Positions 54,958-64,000 of a DNA stretch of 64,000 bases are shown one piece after another. The notes under the pieces were generated by a model. It saw only the letters and a program-made list of their open reading frames with translations. It made no database searches and had not been told where the DNA came from. Location: NCBI GenBank assembly GCA_905331475.1, contig CAJNYU010002384.1:1-64000 (forward strand), in the 5' to 3' direction. How positions within the stretch are numbered: position 1 is the first letter of the stretch; every line of letters begins with the position of its first letter. The translations under genes and the position numbers were made by a program. Source of the stretch: Rotaria socialis (Eukaryota; Rotifera; Eurotatoria; Philodinida; Philodinidae).

Positions 54958-55302
54958 ATGTCAACGTTCGATTATGAATCGATCAATAAAACTATAACAA
55001 CTGGTGCTATCGTTGCACTTGTTGTTAGTACAGTTTTTGGCTTCATTCTATGTATCGGGACTATCATCATAATTGTTTGTTTAATCAAACGTTGCAATCA
55101 ATCGTCACGTTCGAGAGTTCATGAAGCAGTTCTACACCAGCCTTTTCATTATTCTAATTATTCGTTGCCTCAAAATTCATTCAATACAACTAGTACTACT
55201 GATCATCCACCGGTATACCTTTCAGCTCCACCACCCTATCAAATAGCTCTTCTATCGAATAATGTTCCTAATTCAGGCTTCATGAAACCTCCATACCGAT
55301 AA
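54958..55302 (+). CDS. Small single-pass membrane protein with two PPxY motifs
   Basis: The frame is 114 residues in one exon. A short N-terminus (1-14) leads into a membrane segment (about 15-42, ending IIIIVCLIKRC). The tail, probably cytosolic, carries HPPVYL (PPxY at 84-87) and PPPYQ (91-94) and ends KPPYR. PPxY motifs bind WW domains, for example in NEDD4-type ubiquitin ligases. The plan is like Shisa-like/WBP1-type small adaptor proteins, but I cannot assign it to one. It is probably a paralogue of the gene at 59455: both have a short N-terminus, the shared membrane-exit pattern IIVC-IK, and PPxY tails. There is no signal peptide. Confidence 0.75.
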   Translation: MSTFDYESINKTITTGAIVALVVSTVFGFILCIGTIIIIVCLIKRCNQSSRSRVHEAVLHQPFHYSNYSLPQNSFNTTSTTDHPPVYLSAPPPYQIALLSNNVPNSGFMKPPYR

Positions 55303-57736
55303 ACATTCCTATTTTTTCTTGTTGATAACATATATAATTGTGAATGTAAAATATCTTTATTTTTATCCTGGTTTCAGTATTAGTTTCATCTTTGTCATTA
55401 ATATTCTATGTCATAAATGACATAATTGAAACAAAATAAAATGAAACGAAGTTTATGAATATAATCTTTAAATATATTTTTTGATTACGCGTTCGAATCA
55501 AAATGAATAATGCATATTCAGATATGAAAAACAGAAAAAGAAAATTTCTTCTTGAAAACACATATCTCATTACATTTGATATTCATGCATGCATGGAATA
55601 GCAGGCGAAGAATATAAATAATTTTCGATCATGAGAAATTAATTGGAGGACTTTACAACAAGAGTGCGTTCTTTTTTTTCTAGATTAGAACAAAACAATA
55701 ATACATACATATTGAAGCATATAAAAGAAGAGCATACTTGAACGATGAAATGAAATTGTTCGAAACGGTAAATTGAAGTTTTTCTTTACCGCTGAAAATT
55801 ACATCCAACGGCAACATAAGTAGTTCCTGTTTCCAAAGAGGAACATCATGACAAAAATCTGTTTATTATGAAAAATTATAATTAAAATCTGTAAGAATGA
55901 TAGTTTAGAAGAGATATTAATCAATTTTAATCGTTATTAAGACCATTTCATGTTTCATGTAATTCTTTGGACTTGCCTATTAACGAGATTAGTTTTATGG
56001 GATATTCCATCGCGGTATTTTGCATATTACATAGGATCAGTAAGATGAAAAAAGTACTACTGATGGTCTTGTTATTTCTAATTTATTTTTCATGCAAACC
56101 TTACATCCGAAAAAATGACCTATATAACATTGTACTAATGCAGCATGAGTTTATGATGGCGAAATGACATAATAATTACCGTGTATTTACTCCAAAGAGA
56201 TATTTCAGACAGAATAAGAAGAGCTAATATTTCATCATAATAAGTGTATTCATGTCTATAGAAGATCATCTTAGATTATGATCTTCGCTAATTATAAGTA
56301 CCATTGGATTTACGTAGTACTACGTTCTATCAATAGATTACAAGAAAATGATGTGTCTGCTTTTACTATAATAAATAAAATAAACTCATATTGAAGCATG
56401 ACAAGTAAGATAGTATTGCTTGTTTCTTTTTTTTTCTTTATCGAACGTCCTTAGATCATTATCAACCATGCTATTGGACATCTCAGAGCTGGATCTAGAG
56501 TTCTTAATGCTATTACTATTTAATGACAGTGCTTATGATTTATGTGAGTATTCTAAGAAAGAAAATATGAAACTTGTAGGTTTAAGTAGTCCTATGCGAT
56601 AGCTCAAATTGATGAGTCGATTTACGAATGAAAAAAATTTGAACAAATCTTAAGATTTTGTTTATTTTCAAGAATTTTTCCACACGGGAAATAGAGCAAA
56701 ATTAATAGACAAGAATACACTGATCAAAAATTAAACAAAAGAAACAACGACAGCAAGTAAATGTTTGATTTGTAAAATCGGAAATTTCTAAAGAATTCTA
56801 CAATCAGGTTTTTCATGTTTCGGTAGTGCTCGATGGGGTATTTGCAGGTTTTTTAAACAATCGGTAGATCGACGTCCTATCCGATTGCCATGCGTCGCTA
56901 ATCATAAGTCAATAGTGTTTGATATCTTAAATAAGTCGATTGATGCAAATATGTTTTTCTCCGTCATCTGGCTCACATCTACTATGAAAAGATCTTTCAA
57001 AAACAAAACGTTTCTCTGAATAAAATCACAAAACTAATGTTCTTTTCGTTTACATAAAAATTACCATTTGATTACGAAAAATAAACTCACGAGATAATAC
57101 TTTCTAGAAGGACCATTAATTTTGATACCCTTGAACTCAAGTACGTCGATTAATACGAGCTAGATAAAAAGAAGAAACTATCACATTAAAAGTTAGTCTT
57201 TTGATATATTATTTTCCAATGAAAATCTTACAAGTAATTTCATAGCGGAATTTGATTAATTGTTTTTTCCTTTCTGCATTTTTAGTAGATGCAAGAAATT
57301 AATTAGAAATATTTTTGTCACGAAACGTATTATTCACAAAACGGATGGATCAGAACAAAGACCTTCATCTTTGGTTCACTTTGATATGCAATAGAAAGTC
57401 TTTTTTTTGACATATAAAATAGAAAGCTAAAAAAGAATATTCAGGCGAAGCAATCCAGTTATGATCTATCAGTATTTATGATGATTAATGCATTTACTAT
57501 TATTTAAAAAAAGGCCAGAGAAAGAGATTCATTTGGTGATATATTTACATTCATTCTTTGATACAAAAGCTAATTATAAGCAAAATAAAAAGTCATTTTT
57601 CGGAACACTTTTTAGTTGGTTTCCAAAAAAAGAATTCAGCTAATTTTTTTCTCTGTCAAGCATGTTTTGTCTCAAACTTTTCAAATGCTACTACAATCAT
57701 TGTCAATTTTGGGAAAAAATGAGATCTGTAAAAAAA
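55303..57736. other. Intergenic between the two PPxY genes
   Basis: AT-rich, 2.4 kb. Frames of 60-66 codons (55967-56167, 56420-56602) were not recognised and no repeat was delimited. Confidence 0.4.
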
Positions 57737-58090
57737 AGCTGTTAGCGCAATCCCTGTAGAATTAAAATGTGAAACACAATAAAGCTCCTTTTCTGGAATC
57801 TATCTACCACGGTCTGTGATGGTCTGTAGAGCTTCTCTGTCGTGGTCTGCATTATGATGTACGGAGTCTCTAGAGAACATCACAGACCGTGACAGAGAAA
57901 TTAATTAATTAATTAACCAGCTAACTAATTAATTAATTTCTCTGTCACGGTGTGGGGGGGGGGGGGGTGGGGCCAAATTTTAAACAATATNNNNNNNNNN
58001 GGGGGGGGGGGGGGGCGCCCCGGGGCCCAAATTTCTACCCTATATACTTCAACACTCCTTTCAGATCGTGTTTCACAAAATAACGTTAAT
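57737..58090 (+). mobile_element. Dispersed repeat family I, copy 3, with assembly gap
   Basis: Starts AGCTGTTAGCGCAATC and ends CTTTCAGATCGTGTTTCACA, as in the other copies. The word GGTCTGTGATGG / TCTCTGTCACGG recurs in both orientations, and AATTAATTAATT runs lie at its centre. The sub-terminal AATGTGAAACACAA at 57766 is an inverted match to the 3' end GTGTTTCACA. Poly-G runs at 57954-57970 and 58001-58015 flank a 10-N gap (57991-58000), so the sequence there is incomplete. Confidence 0.7.
57991..58000. other. Assembly gap of 10 N between G-runs
   Basis: Ten unknown bases inside the G-rich part of repeat family I, copy 3. Long G-runs commonly break sequencing and assembly, so the true length here is unknown. 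Confidence 0.95.
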
Positions 58091-59454
58091 AACCTATAGT
58101 TTTTCTTGAACGAAATCAAACGATGACTTGGATCGGCAATGCTAGATTCTACTCCAATAATAAAAAAAACTCTTATTGTTCGAATCAATTATAAACTAGA
58201 AACATAAGTCTCACGTAAGAATCAGTTGATCTTTTTCTTTATGGTTCATCATATAAGATCCAGGGTACAATCATAATCGATCAAGGTAATTTCTGACATT
58301 TAGTTTCAGCGATATACGATAATATTGTTTACGTCTACAGCACATTTACACTAAACAATCATCACGAATATTGTTTGGGTTTTTTTGAAGAACAAAAGAA
58401 ATTAGTAAAAATTTCGGTGAATGTCACACAAAGAATTTAGTTTTGATCATTATAGTTGTCAGTATGAACGCTATTCATGTTATAAGTGTCGAAAAAAATA
58501 TTCAAGTCTGCTATAAAATTGATTTCCTTCTAAAGAAGACGCTGTGAAACTTTAAATCGATCTTTCGCATTTTTGTAACTGTACTTTTCAGTAACGTCAA
58601 AGGCAAATAGAATGTGAATAATATTAGGTGTTAGAAGTATCATTGAAATGAAACATTTCTATTAAAAGAATAAAATAAATAGTGTAAGATACAAATCGAC
58701 ATCCATTCAACTTCTCAAAAAACAAATGTCATGATCGAATTATAGACTTTAAAAGGATTCTTTTCAATGATTTATAGACTTCGCCAAAGCAAAATTCCAC
58801 CGAAAAAATATGTTTGTTCAATTCAATAAATCATCTGACTTTGTTCAACATGTGATCATCATGAAAATCAAATTTTTGAATAGATTACCGAAATTTTTTT
58901 ATGTCAAAGAAACATACTTTATGTAACGGTTATCCTGAATTATATTGAATTTGCATATTCCGCTGAACGAATGTACATCGAATAAAATAAATCGCAGCAT
59001 GCTAACAACTGAGACGATTAGAAAAAATATCCTAACTCTGCGATTTGTTCTCGAAATTTCTGTCGATTGCTTTTCTACGTTCTTGTTTTTTATATTGTAA
59101 AACGTGCATTGTTGTTTGCTTTTCAAAGGTAGCTGCATTGATTACTTAAAAAAATGCAAGACAATATCAGACTTGAGTGATTTTTTTCTGAAGTTCGTTT
59201 CGATCCGGTACCGAAACACGAATTGACGCACTGACTCACTTTTGCAATGAATACAGAATCAAAAATGTAAACCGTGTGCAGGAATGAAAATAAAGTCCAA
59301 TGCGCAATTTCGTCCATACACATTCTCCATGACACTGCTTGTTTTGCGCACATTCATCAACCTCTGATTTCTTTTTGCCAACATATTTTAAAAAAACGAA
59401 AAATAACATTCTTCAACCATTGTGCACTGCATGCATCAAAATTAAAACAAAAAA
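58091..59454. other. Intergenic upstream of the second PPxY gene
   Basis: AT-rich. Minus frames of 79 and 76 codons (58899-59138, 59123-59353) and plus frames just before 59455 lack recognisable features. Confidence 0.4.
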
Positions 59455-59895
59455 ATGTCATACAACCAAACATCAAGTTACAGCTCTTCGGTTGGAATTG
59501 CCGTTGGTGTGTTTTCAGTGATCGGTAGTATTTGCTGTTGCTGTGGAATTTTTGTCATAATTGTCTGCATAATCAAACACATTAGTCGGCCAACTCATGT
59601 AACGCCAAACTATCCAGTTCAATATCGGTATCCACCATATACAAACACTGTGTCAAACAATTTACCACCACCATATCCAAACGCTGTGTCAAACAATTTA
59701 CCACCACTATATCCACACGCTGCGCCAAACAAGTTACCACCACTATATCCAAACGATGCGTCAAACAGTTTACCACCACTATATCCAAACGATGCGTCAA
59801 ACAATTTACCACCACTATATACAACAACTAATCCACCTGATTATTTTAGTGTTGCACAGTTGGATCCGGAATTTACCAAAACAGAAGTATCCTAA
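59455..59895 (+). CDS. Small single-pass membrane protein with tandem PPxY repeats
   Basis: The frame is 146 residues in one exon. A Ser/Tyr-rich N-terminus (1-12) leads into a membrane segment (about 13-41) containing CCCC at 27-30, a likely palmitoylation or metal/disulfide cluster. From about residue 58 a 12-residue unit of the type LPPLYPNDASNN repeats about five times (36-bp DNA period, 59626-59820). The tail thus has six PPxY motifs: PPPY, four PPLY and PPDY. This is a multivalent WW-domain ligand. It is probably a tandem paralogue of the gene at 54958, where the tail has only two such motifs. The ATG follows an A-rich leader. The minus-strand frames over the repeat are shadows. Confidence 0.8.
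   Translation: MSYNQTSSYSSSVGIAVGVFSVIGSICCCCGIFVIIVCIIKHISRPTHVTPNYPVQYRYPPYTNTVSNNLPPPYPNAVSNNLPPLYPHAAPNKLPPLYPNDASNSLPPLYPNDASNNLPPLYTTTNPPDYFSVAQLDPEFTKTEVS
59626..59820 (+). repeat. 36-bp coding minisatellite (PPxY repeats)
   Basis: About 5.4 copies of a 36-bp unit, the last two nearly identical (CCAAACGATGCGTCAAACA). It keeps the reading frame of the membrane protein and multiplies its PPxY motifs. Confidence 0.9.
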
Positions 59896-61348
59896 GTGTT
59901 TCATTGATAAAAACTCATCGACATAACAAGATAGACATGTTTCTTTTTCCTCTAAAGAATTTTTAATCGTGTAACTCTATATTCATCAACTCTGTTGATA
60001 GTCCTATTTGCACGTCGCGTATTATTTTTAAAAGACAAAAGGATCATTTACTTTTAATACTATTATTCCTGATCATTTTTATGCTTGATTTTGAAATTCT
60101 CTTGTCTTATTGTCATTTTAACGCATCAAATGCATCGAAATCTGCTAATTACTATAAACAAAACCAAGTTATTCATACATGCTTCATCGATCACAAGCGA
60201 ATTTGAAAATGGTTGATTCGGCAAAGATTAATACTTGTCAGAAAATTTTCAAGGAGACCAATTATGACTAATTAAACACGATATTAACTGCACTTTGCAT
60301 GGTGACTTTTGTACTATACGAAGAAAAATTCTATTGTTAAACTATTACGTAGCATTGAGGGTTTAAACGTTTCATAAGATAGCATAAAAGCTTGTCACAA
60401 TACACATATTCACACAACTAAAATAGAACAATGATCAGAAAGAAAGACACTAGTCGCAATCGATAGTTTAAATATCACCTGATATTATCCGACTGAAACA
60501 TTGCATTCGGTCGGAAGGGATCGCGGCTATTGATTAAATCGATACTTTTCAACGTTTCTTGTTTGTAAATTAACATCTTATCTATTGCGAAAGATTTATC
60601 AGAGTTTTAGTTTCAAAAATAATGGAACCAAAATGTCTCGTTTATTCTATTATCTGTTAAGCTTTTACTGCATTTTACAACAGTTATTTTTTTAATCTCC
60701 AAAGAAACTCATCTCTCTAAGATGAAATTTTATCAAAATATTCTTTACTTATTAAGTGATTATAGCCTTGTATAGTGTTTATAATTAATCTTTCATTAGC
60801 TAGTGATCAGCAAGAAAAACCAATTATCATAGATTATATCTAAATAGTTCAGATCTGGATGGGAAAATAATCATAGCTGAATTTTCATTGAAACCTACTG
60901 GTTCACGAGAAGGATGTCATCTCTTCAAGGGTATTTACTAAGCCTTTTGAAATAAAGAAAACAATATTAATACAATACTATACTCTCATATAATCCTCGA
61001 TTACTTGGTAATAAACATTCTGAAGCATCAGATTTTTCCTTGACTATGCCTTTCAAATAGAAAAATTACTTTCGCATAGAATGAATTTCATCAATTGATC
61101 ATTGAGAATTATCCGCTAGCTATCGCAACGTTTCAAATTTGTTTTCATTCTCTCGATTGTGTCTGAGCGACATCTGTTTTACATTGAAAAAAGTTTAGGA
61201 TGTTAAATTTTGAATTGGATAAAAATATTTACCTTTGTTCATACCTGCATAGAATGTTTGTGTTCTGTTCTGTCTACTTTTGCGAAGGTCATCGTCGAAA
61301 AAAAACAGTAATTATTTCGTTCATTGAAATTTAGAGTGTTGAATTAAA
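59896..61348. other. Intergenic upstream of the MAGUK gene
   Basis: AT-rich, no frame of note. A 3' splice-like ATTGAAATTTAG ends at 61334, 14 bases before the MAGUK start codon. Confidence 0.45.
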
Positions 61349-63960
61349 ATGCCCGCTCCAATGGACATGGACTCTGATAGAGCTTCAATTAATAGTCTCA
61401 TTACAGATGCTTACATGCCGGATTTTTTTGATGGTTTGTGTCAAAAACAAATGTGTCTAATTAATTTCTTTCGCTCTCTGGCTTTCTATTGTAGCTTCCA
61501 TAGCTGATCTTGCTGAATTATTAAACAATGAACCTAAGGATGATTTTATTGTTGGTTTACGAAATACACTAGCAGATGTATTTTCATCAAAAACGATCGT
61601 TTCACTGGCACATGTAAGGAGAAACTAAATTTATTTATTCTCTAAAAATAATTTTTTTTTAAATTTAGTGTCATGATTTGCTTATACGATTTATTCAGCA
61701 TCCTGAAATGATGTGTCCTGTGTCAACTGACAATCTATCATTAGTAACATCATTGCTTAAAGATCTTGAAATAGTCGGTATGACAAATAAACATGCACGT
61801 GAATTAGATAGTATTTTACGACGTCCACATATACGAGTAAAGATTTGTTTTCAAATTAAAAAACAAAGTTCATTTCTTTTTCAATATTTGATTTTACTAA
61901 ATAGATGATTATGGATGCGCATCAAACAATAGCAACACGAGAATATGCTGAAGACCAATTGCCCATTGGTTATTTACCTGATGCAGCTAAACCATTACCT
62001 GATATATCATCACCATCGTATATTTATCCCGGTACAGTATCAAATATGATACCGAAAACTATTGGAATTGAGTCAACTGGCGAAGAACATTTGGGTATAA
62101 CTGTTAGATTAAATGACATGGGAGATTTAGAAATCAAACGCATTGTACAAGGAGGTTTAATTGATAAACAAGGTAAAATAATTTAATTGGCAAATTTGAA
62201 ACAAAAAACATTTTCTCTGCTTTATTTTAAATATTCAAGGTCTTCTTCATGTCGGCGATATAATTAAAGAAATAAACGGCGAAATTGTCAATACACCTGA
62301 AGAACTACAAGACAAATTAAGAAATGCTCGTGGTGCTGTTACATTTAAAGTCATTCCTAATTATTTTGATTTTCCATCACCATCCCAAGTAAGAAAATTT
62401 CATTTTATTCAAAAATAAAAAACCCAATTCCTTTGTTTACCGATTTAGCTGTTTATTCGAACTCATTTTTCTTATGATCCAGCAAAAGATAAATTGATTC
62501 CAGCTAAAGAAGCTGGATTAGCATTTGATGAAGGCGACATATTACAGATACTTTCACAAGACGATGTTCATTGGTGGCAGGTAAAATTGATTGTAGTAAA
62601 AAATTCTTTTCAATTTAATTTATGTTAAAAACAAAGGCAAGACAAGTAAAAGATGCAACACTCAAAGGACTCATACCATCTCAATATCTTGAAGAACGAC
62701 GTAAAGCTTTTGTATCACCAGAAAATGACTTTTCTAAAACTTCACGTAAGTTACATTTAAATTTTTACTAAATAATAATACAAGACTCCTATGTGCACAG
62801 TTTTATGAGGGCTTTACATATATCATTGAGTAATAAATTTATTGTAAGTCTTTTTTCCTCGGCGTAAATGAGTTTAGCGACATGAGAAAGATTCATTGAT
62901 GTGAAAGTTATTTTTAGATATGCTAACAACGTTAAAATACCGCATCTAATCATTTTACGTCTCTTTTCTTTTCTTCCTCTACAATAGAGAATAATAATAA
63001 AAATATGTAAAAAAAAGCAGCATCGTAAAAAAGATATGGTTATAGTAAAAAGAAAACCTTGTATTGATGAAAAGCACATGGCTCAGATGAGTGACTGTTA
63101 CAATTCATCATTTTAAAACTAATTAGTTTTACGATGATAGTAAGTTCTAATACGAAAACTAACTAGAGAATCACATTTATTAAGTAAATACAATTAGGCT
63201 GATCAATTTCGAAAAAGACAAACTGTCTTGCCATTTATATTAATATACTAGAATTTAAGAAAATATGTTTTAGAATATTTTTCAGAGGAAATAATTCAAT
63301 TAGTATATATCGTTCAAGGACAAGAAATAGACCTCTGTAAAAATCGTCTTTTGACAAGGGCATTGTTGGAGCTTGCTTTAAGAGTATTGAAGTTGATTGA
63401 CGTAGAGGTTAGTGAGTTATTCAGCTGTCATAATACATTCATCGAAGAAGAATCTATTCAAGAAAACAAGTAAAATAAAATGGACTATGTTTACATTCAT
63501 ATGATAAGAACAAAGCTATTGCTTCGAAAAACTCATGGCTCATTTTTTAGATTAGCTAAAGCTTTTAGTTAAGAAAAAATACCATGATATGTATCGCTGA
63601 CAAGATTTTTATCTCCAATTTTCATTATAAAATTGACGAGATTTTATCCGAAACAATGACATGTCTGATCGTCATTATAGATTTTAATCTTGAGTCTGAG
63701 ATAAATGAACGATCGAAACATGATTTATTTAGTTGTATGTGGTTTAATTGATCGTCGAAAGAAGAAGAAATTATTATTTAATGTCAAAGATTCATCAATG
63801 TTTGATAAAGGTGATATATGTCTTTACGAAGAGGTAGCACGGATGCCACCATTTGAAAGAAAATGTTTAATTTTAATTGGAGCACATGGTGTTGGACGGC
63901 GAGATTTAAAAAATCGCTTGATTGCCCTTGATCCTAAACGATTTGGAACGGCAAGACCAC
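61349..63960 (+). CDS. MAGUK scaffold of the MPP2/MPP6 (PALS2) type, 5' part
   Basis: Eight exons are visible: 61349-61433, 61495-61613, 61669-61836, 61905-62172, 62240-62388, 62449-62580, 62637-62745, 63733-63960. Phases agree throughout, giving about 419 residues before the window ends. The order is L27-like helical region (about 28-124, with [12 protein letters not shown] and [11 protein letters not shown]), PDZ (about 175-255, [11 protein letters not shown] and [14 protein letters not shown]), SH3 (about 264-330, ending HWWQ then [16 protein letters not shown]), a basic hook region (RRKKKK), and the start of the guanylate-kinase-like domain ([28 protein letters not shown]). [10 protein letters not shown] and the PDZ sequence are closest to MPP2/MPP6. 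The family organises membrane protein complexes at cell contacts. The 987-bp intron before the last exon could hide a small exon. The rest of the GK domain lies outside the window. Confidence 0.93.
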
Positions 63961-64000
63961 GTATATAGAAATGAAATATATTTAAAAACAAAAACTCACA
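63961..64000 (+). other. Start of a MAGUK intron at the window edge
   Basis: GTATATAG directly after the in-frame codons for GTARP fits a splice donor. The frame-ending TAG here is intronic, not the end of the protein. Confidence 0.6.

Noticed and set aside
57925..58188. 87-codon minus frame
   Set aside because: It runs through the N gap and poly-C and contains unknown residues.
59582..59827. 81- and 61-codon minus-strand frames with regular repeats
   Set aside because: They are antisense to the PPxY coding minisatellite, and their periodicity comes from the 36-bp repeat.
63961..63968. True C-terminus of the MAGUK at 63968
   Set aside because: The stop lies in a GTATATAG donor region. The guanylate-kinase-like domain is incomplete, so the gene continues beyond the window.

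Overview
The window looks like nuclear DNA of a small invertebrate, most probably a bdelloid rotifer. It is strongly AT-rich. The conserved genes are cut into many short exons by introns that are often only 50-100 bp and have clean GT..AG borders. Receptor and TIR/alpha-helical-repeat sequences resemble families that are expanded in bdelloids. The taxon is an inference from gene style; no ribosomal or mitochondrial marker is present.

Layout. 1-6.8 kb: no gene; a GC-poor intergenic tract with a TIR-bounded repeat element (3151-4749) and a 1-kb fold-back element (5168-6190). 6.8-9.9 kb: a decayed TIR-domain/helical-repeat gene, broken by frameshifts, stops and a 169-bp inverted-repeat insertion. 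10.2-16.5 kb: two compact, intact genes on the minus strand, WDR1/AIP1 (604 aa, 11 exons) and type II phosphatidylinositol 4-kinase (473 aa, 8 exons). 16.5-41.8 kb: a 25-kb gene-poor region with a broken GPCR and many repeat elements. 41.9-53.5 kb: an intact one-exon GPCR (+), a small single-pass membrane protein (-) and a complete anoctamin/TMEM16 gene (-, 23 exons, 912 aa). 54.9-59.9 kb: two small, probably paralogous, single-pass proteins with PPxY motifs. 61.3-63.96 kb: the 5' part of an MPP2/MPP6-type MAGUK gene, leaving the window at the start of its guanylate-kinase-like domain. No operon-like cooperation is evident. Several products are membrane or cortex proteins (lipid kinase, scramblase/channel, GPCR, MAGUK, actin turnover), which may be coincidence.

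The most unusual content is the repeat fraction. At least a dozen short non-autonomous elements can be delimited by inverted ends, and many carry their own short word repeated many times in both orientations. In the clearest families the word is self-complementary: ACCGCGGT, AAGCGCTT, AACGCGTT or TCGGATCCGA. The three longest have similar ends (CCCACGG / CCCATGTGAAA / CTCATGTAAAC), dense word clusters near both ends, and one tRNA-like A-box/B-box module at 69-77 percent of their length. I know of no named class with this combination of terminal inverted repeats, element-specific palindromic word arrays and an internal Pol III-like module. It is my best candidate for an undescribed system. One further family shares its 3' end between three copies while the internal word differs in one copy.

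Exon borders were derived by hand from reading frame, GT/AG and family similarity. All three complete multi-exon models close in frame. No database search was run.
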